A model generated the notes under the pieces. The model worked only from the letters and a program-made list of their open reading frames with translations. It did not search any database and was not told the DNA's origin. Source: Candidatus Limimorpha equi (GTDB lineage Bacteria > Bacteroidota > Bacteroidia > Bacteroidales > F082). Taken from it: 5,310 bases of DNA. Each line of letters begins with the position of its first letter. The stretch's first letter is position 1. Both the position numbers and the translations under genes were made by a program. Below, in pieces: positions 1-5,310 of this stretch. The stretch covers positions 1-5,310 of the forward strand of contig JAGHSL010000233.1 of assembly GCA_018065885.1 (NCBI GenBank), given 5' to 3'.

Positions 1-1925
1 CCACCTATATTAAAATAGGAAGTCCTATAATTATCAAGACTATAACGCATTATGTTAACAGCCTGATAAAGTGAGAAATAATCGTCAGGCCACGTCAAAC
101 GCTTGCCAATGCCTATCGTTCCGCCACTCATAATGAACCAGCCATAATTGCTTTGTCCTTTGACACCAGTACGCAAATAGGACTGATGCACGGAAACAGT
201 CAGTGAAATCGGTTTGCAGCCACCCAACCAAGGCTCGGTGAACGAAAGGCCGTAGGCAATATAATTCCTGCCGTAAGTTGTCACGTTCAAGCCAAGTTTC
301 TGGCCATCGCCTCCCGGAATTGGTTTCCAAGCATCCTTTTTGAACAATTTCTTCATGGAGAAATTTGAGAACTGCAAGCCTGCCTGAAGCATCAGCATCT
401 GATAACCGTAACCAGCCGAAAACTGAATCTGGTCGGCAGCGGCTTCTTCAACAGAATACTCAATATCAACGGTATGATCCGAATAGTTTGGCTTGATTTC
501 CGGATTGATGGTTTCAGCATTGAAGAAGCCCAAAGTAGCTAATTCACGGACTGTGCGGATCACATCGCTACGGCTATACAACTGTCCGGGACGCGTATAA
601 AGTTCACGCAAAACCACATAATCGTTGGTCTTGGTATTGCCCACCAGCGAAACATTGCTAATGCGTGCCTGTTCACCCTCGTACATACGGATTTCAAGGT
701 CGATGGAATCGTTTTCAACCTGAACCTCAACAGGATTGACATGGAAAAACAGATAGCCATCATCCATGTAAAGTGAACTGATATCCAAAGTGGTCTCGCT
801 GAGAGTCAAGTTTTTATCAAGCAACTCCTTATTATAAACATCACCTTTCTTGATACCCAGAATTCCGTCCAAGGTTTCGGCAGTGTATTTCGTGTTGCCC
901 GTCCAAGTAATGTTGCGGTAATGGTACTTGTGACCTTCATCAAGCACGATGTCGATGCCGACATTCCTGTCATCAATCCTATAAATAGAATCGCGGACAA
1001 TCAGAGCATCGCGATAGCCTTTAGAGTTATACTTTTCTATGATTTTCTGCTTGTCGTCCTTATAGTTGCTTTCGATATATTTCGATGCCTTGAAAATTCT
1101 CGGACGATAATTCTCGGCAAAATATTCCTCAACGCCTGTAATGGCTTTCAAAGGCTTGAGCGTCAGCACATCAGCTATAGTGTTCACGACCAATGGCCCT
1201 AATGGATTAAGCGGATCGAAATGTCCTCTTTGCTTGGTTTCCTTCATGGCGGCCTGCAACTGACCGTCGGAAAGGTTTTCGTTGCCAATGAAATTAATCT
1301 TCCCGATTTTCACCTTGTGGCCTTTATCAATATTTATCACCATATCAACGTAGCCATTTCTTGTCGTATCGGCCACTTGCTCAATGTCAATATCAGCATT
1401 CAGATAGCCTTTTTCATAGTAATAATCCTCGATGATGCGACGAGTTTTGGTGAGCAAATGGTCTGTGGCGACATCACCGCGCGACAAGTTGATTTTGTTA
1501 CGGATTTCGTCAGCTTCGGTTTTCTTAACGCCTTTAAACGAGAACTTTGAAACACGCGGACGCTCTCTGATTACGATTTCAAGGAAAACCTTATCTCCCA
1601 CAAAATCAGTGGCGTTGATGGCAACATCCTCAAACATGCCCTGTTCCCAAATCTTTTTGATGGCCTGTGAAAAATCATTGCCAGGCACCTTGACGGTGTT
1701 TCCGACTCTCAGTCCAGAAATCATCATCAGAGCGTTCTTATCGACATTTTGTGTGCCCTCGACGGTGATGCCAGCAATCTCATATTCCTTTGGCCGACCA
1801 TAGTCGACTTCCGACAAATCGTCGCCAACCTGAATCTGAGCCTTAGCCTCATTGCCAAAAGCAAACAAGGCAAAAGCGAAAAAAATAAAGCTGAAATATC
1901 GTATAAATTTATTCATCTTCTTCAT
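1..1925 (-). CDS. bamA: BamA, outer-membrane beta-barrel assembly protein (3' end cut off by window edge)
   Basis: BamA is the outer-membrane core of the BAM machine, which folds and inserts beta-barrel proteins. About 641 codons are present and open; the rest of the barrel lies beyond the left edge. Residues 1-29 form a signal peptide (basic start, Phe-rich core, cleavage after AKA, before Gln30). Five POTRA domains follow, at about 47-120, 121-204, 206-330, 334-418 and 420-495. The third is lengthened by an insertion at about 230-285, as is usual in Bacteroidota. The barrel begins near 497, and the motif SFTEPWLGG lies at about 560-568. I chose the ATG at 1925 because it overlaps the uppS stop as ATGA and gives a Met-Lys-Lys signal-peptide start. 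The ATG at 1916, in the same frame and preceded by GAAGAAG, is an equally possible start. From other Bacteroidota, ompH/skp genes are expected just beyond the edge (inference). Confidence 0.95.
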   Translation of the reverse strand, partial: MKKMNKFIRYFSFIFFAFALFAFGNEAKAQIQVGDDLSEVDYGRPKEYEIAGITVEGTQNVDKNALMMISGLRVGNTVKVPGNDFSQAIKKIWEQGMFEDVAINATDFVGDKVFLEIVIRERPRVSKFSFKGVKKTEADEIRNKINLSRGDVATDHLLTKTRRIIEDYYYEKGYLNADIDIEQVADTTRNGYVDMVINIDKGHKVKIGKINFIGNENLSDGQLQAAMKETKQRGHFDPLNPLGPLVVNTIADVLTLKPLKAITGVEEYFAENYRPRIFKASKYIESNYKDDKQKIIEKYNSKGYRDALIVRDSIYRIDDRNVGIDIVLDEGHKYHYRNITWTGNTKYTAETLDGILGIKKGDVYNKELLDKNLTLSETTLDISSLYMDDGYLFFHVNPVEVQVENDSIDLEIRMYEGEQARISNVSLVGNTKTNDYVVLRELYTRPGQLYSRSDVIRTVRELATLGFFNAETINPEIKPNYSDHTVDIEYSVEEAAADQIQFSAGYGYQMLMLQAGLQFSNFSMKKLFKKDAWKPIPGGDGQKLGLNVTTYGRNYIAYGLSFTEPWLGGCKPISLTVSVHQSYLRTGVKGQSNYGWFIMSGGTIGIGKRLTWPDDYFSLYQAVNIMRYSLDNYRTSYFNIG

Positions 1926-2668
1926 TTATTGATGATTTGCTCACTTGTCTTACCGAAACGGCGCTCGCGGTGCTGATAGTTGATGATAGCCTCGTAAAGG
2001 TCATCTTTGCCGAAATCAGGCCAGTATTTCGTAGTGAAATACAATTCGGAATAAGCAAGCTCCCACAACAGGAAATTACTGATGCGTTCTTCACCACTGG
2101 TACGGATAAGCAACTCTGGATCAGGAATTTCTGCCGTAGAAAGATAAGTTTTTATCGTATCTTGTGTAATGTCTTCCGGCTTCAATTGCGCATTGGCAAC
2201 CGCCAAAGCAATGTTTTTCATGGCATTCGTAATGTCCCAACGCCCTGAATAACTCAATGCCAAGGTCATGGTCATACGGTCGTTGTTTCTCGTATCTTCC
2301 ATGGTCTTCATCAACAAATCGTAATTTGACTTGGGAAGGCTTTTCAAATCGCCGATGGCATTCAGCCGAATGTTGTTTTTTTGGAAAGTCATAAGTTCTT
2401 CCACAATGGTTTTTGAAAAAAGTGTCATCAGGCCTGAGACTTCCAAAGTCGGACGATTCCAGTTTTCCGTTGAAAAAGCATAGAGTGTCAGATACTTAAC
2501 GCCAAGTTCAGCGCAAGCCTCAGCCACATTGCGGACTGAAGACACGCCAGCATAATGGCCAAAAATGCGCTGTTTGCCATGCTCCTTTGCCCAACGGCCA
2601 TTACCGTCCATGATAACGGCAATGTGCTTTGGCAAACGTTCAATATCAATTTGTTGTTTCAGTTCCAT
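1922..2668 (-). CDS. uppS: Isoprenyl transferase (undecaprenyl diphosphate synthase, UppS)
   Basis: This cytoplasmic cis-prenyltransferase adds isopentenyl diphosphate units to farnesyl diphosphate to make undecaprenyl diphosphate, the precursor of the lipid carrier for peptidoglycan and surface polysaccharides. The protein is 248 residues, the normal family length. Visible motifs are HIAVIMDGNGRWA at 15-27, with Asp21 in the place of the catalytic, Mg-binding Asp; the FGHYAG phosphate-binding segment at 36-41; YAFSTENWNRP at 63-73; LSYSGRWDI at 138-146; and PELLIRTSGEERISNFLLW at 184-202, which holds the Arg and Ser that bind isopentenyl diphosphate and the conserved C-terminal Glu. No key residue is missing. 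The start lies three bases after the stop of the upstream barrel gene, with no clear Shine-Dalgarno site. The stop TGA overlaps an ATG of bamA, so the two are probably translationally coupled. Confidence 0.97.
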   Translation of the reverse strand: MELKQQIDIERLPKHIAVIMDGNGRWAKEHGKQRIFGHYAGVSSVRNVAEACAELGVKYLTLYAFSTENWNRPTLEVSGLMTLFSKTIVEELMTFQKNNIRLNAIGDLKSLPKSNYDLLMKTMEDTRNNDRMTMTLALSYSGRWDITNAMKNIALAVANAQLKPEDITQDTIKTYLSTAEIPDPELLIRTSGEERISNFLLWELAYSELYFTTKYWPDFGKDDLYEAIINYQHRERRFGKTSEQIINK

Positions 2669-2671
2669 AGC

Positions 2672-3466
2672 TTAGAATTTGCTCAAGTTGCAGCCTCTTC
2701 CGTCGGGAAGGTTGAATTTCCATGTAAATGACACACGCGCCTCACAAAACCAATCCTTGAAAGCGGAATTGCCACGCTGCTGTCCAGGGAGATAAGTGCC
2801 CGTCGGGTCGGTATAATCGAAACCATCATCACCGATGGCATGAAGCTCGGGATAAACCGTGCCGCAGTCATCAAGATAATCAGTGAAGGTCTTCTGCAAA
2901 CGCCATTCAAAAGTAGCTGCAATATGTTTCGACAAAGCCAATTTCACGCCCAAGCCGAAAGGAATGGAAACACTCATCGAGGAATAATCCTTGCCTTCCG
3001 TTTTCAACGGCTTCAACTCCGCTTCGACCTCATCGACCGTACAATAAGACGTAAAGAGAAAACCCGAAAGCCCTGCAAAAATATAAGGCGAGCAGTTGCG
3101 TTTCGGATTACCAGTATAATATTCAAGGAAATTGAATTCAGCTACCAAGCTGAAATCGTGAATGGTAGAGCGGAAGCCCAAACCGCGCTCAGGACGCCAA
3201 GCTATTTTCTCGTCGGAAGCTTTCACCTGTGCGAAAGTGTAATCAAAACGATAAGTCCAACGCGAATTGACATTATATCGTGCTATGCCGCCGAACTCCA
3301 AATCAGGCATTCCGAAATGCTTTTGCGGGTTAATATCACCGATATAGTAACTTGTGCCAGCATGGAACCCAATCTCCAAAGTCTTTGGGTCATCAAACTG
3401 AGCATTCACCTGGCCAATGAAAGCCAAGCAAATGAAAATCAACGCAAAACGAAATCTTTTCAACAT
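2672..3466 (-). CDS. DUF6089-like outer-membrane beta-barrel protein
   Basis: This protein of 264 residues has no known function that I can name. Residues 1-22 form a clear signal peptide (MLKRFR start, hydrophobic core, cleavage after VNA, before Gln23). The mature part has alternating aromatic and hydrophobic strands typical of a small outer-membrane barrel: GFHAGTSYYIGDINP at 33-47, RYNVNSRWTYRFDY at 63-76, a strand near 104-117, PYIFAGLSGFLF at 127-138, IPFGLGVKLAL at 168-178, TFEWRLQKTFTDYLDD at 185-200 and a last strand near 240-251. YYIGDINP and TDYLDD, together with a position just before uppS and bamA, match the Bacteroidota DUF6089 family as I remember it. The mature chain has five cysteines (125, 142, 201, 241, 259), many for such a barrel, and a tail of about 13 residues after the last strand. 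It is the first gene of the operon. A role in envelope assembly is inference from context only. Confidence 0.85.
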   Translation of the reverse strand: MLKRFRFALIFICLAFIGQVNAQFDDPKTLEIGFHAGTSYYIGDINPQKHFGMPDLEFGGIARYNVNSRWTYRFDYTFAQVKASDEKIAWRPERGLGFRSTIHDFSLVAEFNFLEYYTGNPKRNCSPYIFAGLSGFLFTSYCTVDEVEAELKPLKTEGKDYSSMSVSIPFGLGVKLALSKHIAATFEWRLQKTFTDYLDDCGTVYPELHAIGDDGFDYTDPTGTYLPGQQRGNSAFKDWFCEARVSFTWKFNLPDGRGCNLSKF

Positions 3467-3500
3467 ATTCGATTCAATAAATAAAGACTCACAGCCTCAC

Positions 3501-3523
3501 GTGTCGCCGCAAAAACGGCACAC
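3501..3523 (-). promoter_or_regulatory. Hairpin in the leader of the DUF6089-uppS-bamA operon
   Basis: On the minus strand the arms are GTGTGCCG and CGGCgACAC (one bulged base), giving eight base pairs, five of them G-C within a mostly AT-rich gap, around the six-base loop TTTTTG. It lies about 35 bases before the operon start codon and about 20 bases after the promoter-like box at 3541-3549, so it would sit in the 5' untranslated leader. On the minus strand it is not followed by a T-run, so it does not look like a terminator for nadK. On the plus strand it is followed by TTTT, but there is no plus-strand gene for it to end. A leader structure affecting translation or mRNA stability is the simplest reading, but its function is not shown. 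Confidence 0.5.
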
Positions 3524-3540
3524 TTTTCAGCATAAAGTTT

Positions 3541-3549
3541 GCAAAAATA
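3541..3549 (-). promoter_or_regulatory. Probable -7 promoter box for the DUF6089-uppS-bamA operon
   Basis: The minus strand reads TATTTTTGC, an exact fit to the Bacteroidota housekeeping sigma -7 consensus TAnnTTTG. It lies in the 110-base gap after nadK and 75 bases before the operon start, giving a leader of roughly 65-70 bases. I see no good TTTG-type -33 element at the expected distance. The same nine bases occur before nadK and before the MazG gene. Confidence 0.55.
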
Positions 3550-3576
3550 TGAAATTTTACAATAGAACGGAAGAAA

Positions 3577-4404
3577 TTAGTTTCTATTGTCTTTCCCCCA
3601 CAATAATTTATTGCGGATGGTGCTGAAAAAATCACGGTCATCCATACGAACCATGTTGATGCAGAAATCGGCCTTGCGAACGACAAGCTCCACCGAAGTG
3701 TCCAAAGTGCCCGACCTTGAATCCATGCTGAAAACGAACTTTTTCTCCCTTCCCTCGACCTGAATACGAATCACACTTTCGTCAGTAATAACAACCGGAC
3801 GCACCGTCAGATTGTGCGTTGCAATCGGCGTAATGACAAAATTATGCGCGTTTGGCGCGATGATTGGTCCGCCTGCACTCAACGAATAAGCCGTTGAACC
3901 TGTGGGCGTTGCAAGTAAAATACCATCGCCCCAATAGGTATTCAGGTACACATCATCGACAAAGACCTTAATGGCTAAAAGCGAGTGTTCGGGATTGCGA
4001 ATCAAGCTCAATTCGTTGAGGGCATATTTCACATCGCCGAAAACCGATTCGGGAGAAATCAATTCCAGAAGCGTGCGCTTTTCAATGGAAAAATCGCCAG
4101 CCACAACATGAGCAACCGCCTTTGAAATCTCATCTTTCGAAATGCTCGACAGAAAGCCCAGTCTTCCCATATTGATGCCCAAAACCGGAATGCCCGAATC
4201 GCGGACAAAAGGCACAGCATCCAGAATGGTACCGTCGCCACCGATGGAAATAAGCATATCGACCTTGCTTTTCAAATCAGCATACGATTCAAAGACAGCA
4301 ACTTGCACGCCATTCGGAATGCAGTTCATAATCATTTCCAGAAACGGCTTGCACACCAAAAGCTTGACATCATTTTTGAGCAATTCCTCCAAAAGTCTCC
4401 GCAT
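3577..4404 (-). CDS. nadK: NAD kinase, first 17 codons displaced by a one-base frameshift
   Basis: NAD kinase phosphorylates NAD to NADP with ATP and is normally essential. From the ATG at 4404 the open frame gives 275 residues. It contains the family signatures: GGDGT at 55-59 with the catalytic-site Asp57, GINMGRLGFL at 76-85, the Asn-Glu pair at 130-131 and ATPTGSTAYSLSAGGP at 165-180. The C-terminal domain is complete. However, residue 1 of this frame falls inside the first helix (RRLLEELL), and the usual first beta-strand and its glycine/lysine turn are missing. The bases just upstream in this frame encode KNLAPENSVY directly before that Met, after an in-frame TGA at 4435-4437. An ATG at 4454 opens MTATLF in the neighbouring frame. 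Adding one base in the A-run at 4430-4435 would join them into a 292-residue protein of normal length. The stop lies 110 bases before the next operon. The family call is firm; whether this copy makes full-length enzyme is open. Confidence 0.93.
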   Translation of the reverse strand: MRRLLEELLKNDVKLLVCKPFLEMIMNCIPNGVQVAVFESYADLKSKVDMLISIGGDGTILDAVPFVRDSGIPVLGINMGRLGFLSSISKDEISKAVAHVVAGDFSIEKRTLLELISPESVFGDVKYALNELSLIRNPEHSLLAIKVFVDDVYLNTYWGDGILLATPTGSTAYSLSAGGPIIAPNAHNFVITPIATHNLTVRPVVITDESVIRIQVEGREKKFVFSMDSRSGTLDTSVELVVRKADFCINMVRMDDRDFFSTIRNKLLWGKDNRN

Positions 4405-4454
4405 GTAAACGGAATTTTCGGGAGCCAGATTTTTTCAAACAACGTGGCAGTCAT
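4405..4454 (-). other. nadK: Displaced 5' end of nadK with a one-base frameshift at an A-run
   Basis: The ATG at 4454 starts MTATLF and then reads into an A-run of six (4430-4435 on the plus strand as Ts). In the frame of nadK the sequence after that run reads KNLAPENSVY and continues without a break into the MRRLLEELL start of the annotated frame. The distance from 4454 to 4405 is 50 bases, one short of a multiple of three. The promoter box at 4472-4480 lies 17 bases upstream of this ATG, which supports it as the original start. A lost base (A of a seven-A run, or a G before it) is the simplest cause, either in the genome or as an assembly error. Confidence 0.75.
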
Positions 4455-4471
4455 GATTTGATGAGTCTGGG

Positions 4472-4480
4472 GCAAAAATA
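4472..4480 (-). promoter_or_regulatory. Probable -7 promoter box for nadK
   Basis: The minus strand reads TATTTTTGC, matching the Bacteroidota consensus TAnnTTTG. It lies 17 bases before the out-of-frame ATG at 4454, or 67 bases before the in-frame ATG at 4404. A recognisable -33 element is not clear. Confidence 0.5.
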
Positions 4481-4534
4481 GTTATTTTTCTGAAAAGTTG
4501 GTTCTTATAAAAATACAAATATTGACACGCCTTT

Positions 4535-4562
4535 AAATCTATCCGATTTTCAGCATAGATTT
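4535..4562. repeat. 8-bp inverted repeat upstream of nadK
   Basis: AAATCTAT at 4535-4542 and its exact reverse complement ATAGATTT at 4555-4562 are separated by 12 bases. The centre lies about 70 bases upstream of the nadK promoter box. Arms of this size and spacing could be a dimeric regulator site, but the arms are AT-rich and a chance match cannot be excluded. No regulator gene is visible in the window. Confidence 0.35.
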
Positions 4563-4750
4563 GAACATATTAGCATAGGGAGTTGAATTTCGCCCAATGA
4601 ATTTCCGTTTTCAGCCAAAAAATCCACCTTCAAACAAAACGCAAAGGAAACCCCATAGCCTTATTTATGTATGACTGACAAGCCACAATAATGCATGCCT
4701 TTCTTAGGCAAATCCGAACACAATTTTTCGCAATAAACACACAACAATTC

Positions 4751-5080
4751 CTACAACTCATTGTATTTTTTCGCCGTGCCCCTCGCCTTCTCAACTGGAT
4801 ATTTCAAGGCATTTTTCTTCAGCTTGGCCAGCACGATTTCCTTCACATCGAGTTGGTATTTATCGGCAATCATAAAGGCATAATTGAACACATCAGCAAG
4901 TTCCTCCTTCACTTTTTCGACATTCACTTCTTCGGCTGGTTTCCACAGAAAAGCCTCCAAAAGTTCGTTGGCCTCGATACTCAATGCCATGCTCAAATCC
5001 TTGCCGTTGTGAAACTGATTCCAATCGCGCTCATCGCTGAAATCACGGTTAGCCTTGATAAGTTCTTCTATATCACTCAT
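4751..5080 (-). CDS. MazG-like nucleotide pyrophosphohydrolase
   Basis: This 109-residue protein belongs to the all-alpha NTP pyrophosphatase superfamily (MazG-like, single domain). Relatives hydrolyse nucleoside triphosphates, often non-canonical ones, to the monophosphate and pyrophosphate. The sequence shows RDFSDERDWNQFHNGKDL at 12-29, a typical lead-in, then the metal-binding helices with Glu36-x-x-Glu39 (IEANELLEAFLW) and Glu60-x-x-Asp63 (EELADVFNYAFMIAD), and a closing KKNALKYPVEKARG at 88-101. Its length is that of stand-alone MazG-like enzymes, not of the two-domain E. coli MazG. I chose the ATG at 5080 because family members begin close to SDIEEL. An in-frame ATG two codons earlier (5086) is possible. 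The open frame extends to 5146, but that would start inside the promoter box. It appears to be transcribed alone. The exact substrate cannot be read from the sequence. Confidence 0.92.
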   Translation of the reverse strand: MSDIEELIKANRDFSDERDWNQFHNGKDLSMALSIEANELLEAFLWKPAEEVNVEKVKEELADVFNYAFMIADKYQLDVKEIVLAKLKKNALKYPVEKARGTAKKYNEL

Positions 5081-5133
5081 AATCATTATTCTATAAAAAA
5101 ATTCATTACGATAAAACCCATAAAAACAAAGAT

Positions 5134-5142
5134 GCAAAAATA
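5134..5142 (-). promoter_or_regulatory. Probable -7 promoter box for the MazG-like gene
   Basis: The minus strand reads TATTTTTGC, identical to the boxes before nadK and before the DUF6089 operon. It lies 53 bases before the ATG at 5080. The end of the insertion sequence is only 42 bases further upstream, so the core promoter is native but anything upstream of about -50 has been replaced by mobile DNA. Confidence 0.5.
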
Positions 5143-5184
5143 GCAAAAACGCTGTTTATTTTTCACCTTTAATCACTGAGCGGC

Positions 5185-5202
5185 CAGGGCAAACGCATCA
5201 AA
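5185..5202. repeat. Putative terminal inverted repeat of the insertion sequence
   Basis: The plus strand begins CAGGGCAAACGCATC at 5185 and runs into the transposase stop codon (5198-5200). ISAs1-type elements have short terminal repeats and a transposase that ends close to one of them. Only one end is visible, so the repeat length is an estimate. Confidence 0.5.
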
Positions 5203-5310
5203 TTTGTAACAGATGCATAAGGAAGTTCCAGTCCCAAGCGGCTTTTAGCCTTTTGTTTCTGAGGCTGGCTTTGGACTTGTCCTTCTTCAGGAGGTTGAAG
5301 GCGAACTTTG
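5198..5310 (-). CDS. Transposase C-terminus, ISAs1-like DDE family (5' part outside window)
   Basis: The last 37 codons are visible, ending in TGA at 5198-5200. The peptide reads KFAFNLLKKDKSKASLRNKR, then LKAAWDWNFLMHLLQI. This matches the C-terminal end of ISAs1-type (H-repeat-like) transposases, which close with a Leu-Leu-Lys stretch, a Ser-Leu-x-x-Lys-Arg motif, and an Ala-Trp-Asp then Phe-Leu ending. The DDE catalytic residues lie outside the window, so whether the enzyme is intact cannot be judged. The assignment rests on a short tail, so another IS4-like family is possible. Confidence 0.65.
   Translation of the reverse strand, partial: KFAFNLLKKDKSKASLRNKRLKAAWDWNFLMHLLQI

Larger units (their letters stand above)
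4455..4750. other. Intergenic stretch between the MazG gene and nadK, no gene seen
   Basis: No open frame in this stretch has a credible start, length or recognisable protein on either strand. No tRNA, rRNA or repeat array was recognised. It is AT-rich. It holds the nadK promoter box (4472-4480), an 8-bp inverted repeat (4535-4562) and a weak five-base-pair hairpin TGCCT/AGGCA at 4696-4710 downstream of the MazG stop. The hairpin lacks a T-run, so I do not call it a terminator. Confidence 0.6.
5185..5310 (-). mobile_element. End of an insertion sequence, probably ISAs1 family
   Basis: The element enters from the right edge and ends at about 5185, just past the transposase stop codon. The boundary is inferred from the sequence CAGGGC at 5185-5190, the kind of terminus expected for this family, and from the transposase ending 13 bases inside it. 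The other end, the other inverted repeat and any target duplication lie outside the window; the matching duplication would be the 8-10 bases ending at 5184. Confidence 0.65.

Noticed and set aside
921..1803. Several open frames on the plus strand, one up to 123 codons
   Set aside because: They lie antisense to bamA, which is strongly supported by its domains; their translations have no recognisable features.
2840..3484. A 214-codon open frame on the plus strand
   Set aside because: It is antisense to the DUF6089-like gene, which has a signal peptide and barrel pattern. The plus-strand product has no recognisable domain and is rich in Arg and Ile in the way reverse-strand shadows often are.
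3524..4557. Eleven-base direct match TTTTCAGCATA at 3524-3534 and 4547-4557
   Set aside because: It is short and made of common AT-rich words, and it does not sit at the same place relative to the two promoters; probably chance.
4597..4674. A 25-codon frame on the plus strand encoding a basic peptide beginning MNFRFQPKNPP
   Set aside because: No ribosome binding site, promoter or known relative; a frame this short is expected by chance.
4696..4710. Hairpin TGCCT/AGGCA downstream of the MazG stop as a terminator
   Set aside because: Only five base pairs and no T-run on either strand.
4691..5143. A 150-codon open frame on the plus strand
   Set aside because: It is the antisense shadow of the MazG-like gene, whose metal-binding motifs are clear.
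5081..5146. A longer MazG protein with 22 extra N-terminal residues
   Set aside because: The extension is Phe- and Tyr-rich and unlike the family, and its start codon would overlap the promoter box.
1..5310. CRISPR array, tRNA, rRNA or a multi-gene defence cassette
   Set aside because: No regularly spaced repeats, no cloverleaf-like segments and no defence-type proteins were seen; apart from the insertion-sequence end, the genes are envelope and housekeeping genes.

Overview
The window looks like ordinary chromosomal DNA from a member of the Bacteroidota, probably the order Bacteroidales. The evidence is the gene order nadK, DUF6089-type barrel, uppS, bamA; the Bacteroidota form of BamA with a long insertion-bearing third POTRA domain and an FTEPWLGG barrel motif; the near absence of Shine-Dalgarno sites; and promoter-like TATTTTTGC boxes that fit the Bacteroidota -7 consensus TAnnTTTG. 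All recognised genes lie on the minus strand, so they read from right to left.

From right to left: (1) 5185-5310 is the end of an insertion sequence, with the last 37 codons of a transposase that resembles the ISAs1 family and a probable terminal inverted repeat starting CAGGGC. (2) 4751-5080 is a small single-domain MazG-type nucleotide pyrophosphohydrolase with its own promoter box. (3) About 300 bp follow with no convincing gene, but with an 8-bp inverted repeat and the probable nadK promoter. (4) 3577-4404 is NAD kinase; its first 17 codons are present at 4405-4454 but out of frame by one base at an A-run. (5) A 110-bp gap holds another promoter box and a leader hairpin. (6) 1-3466 is a tight three-gene operon: a DUF6089-like outer-membrane protein, then uppS three bases later, then bamA, whose start overlaps the uppS stop by four bases (ATGA). 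BamA runs off the left edge.

The operon joins synthesis of undecaprenyl diphosphate (precursor of the lipid carrier for peptidoglycan and surface glycans) with the machine that inserts outer-membrane beta-barrels, so it is an envelope-biogenesis unit. NAD kinase (NADP supply) and MazG (nucleotide-pool cleaning) are housekeeping neighbours with separate promoters.

I do not see a new defence, mobile or RNA system here. The points most worth checking are the one-base break at the 5' end of nadK, the hairpin in the leader of the envelope operon, and the uncharacterised DUF6089-type protein that is co-transcribed with uppS and bamA.
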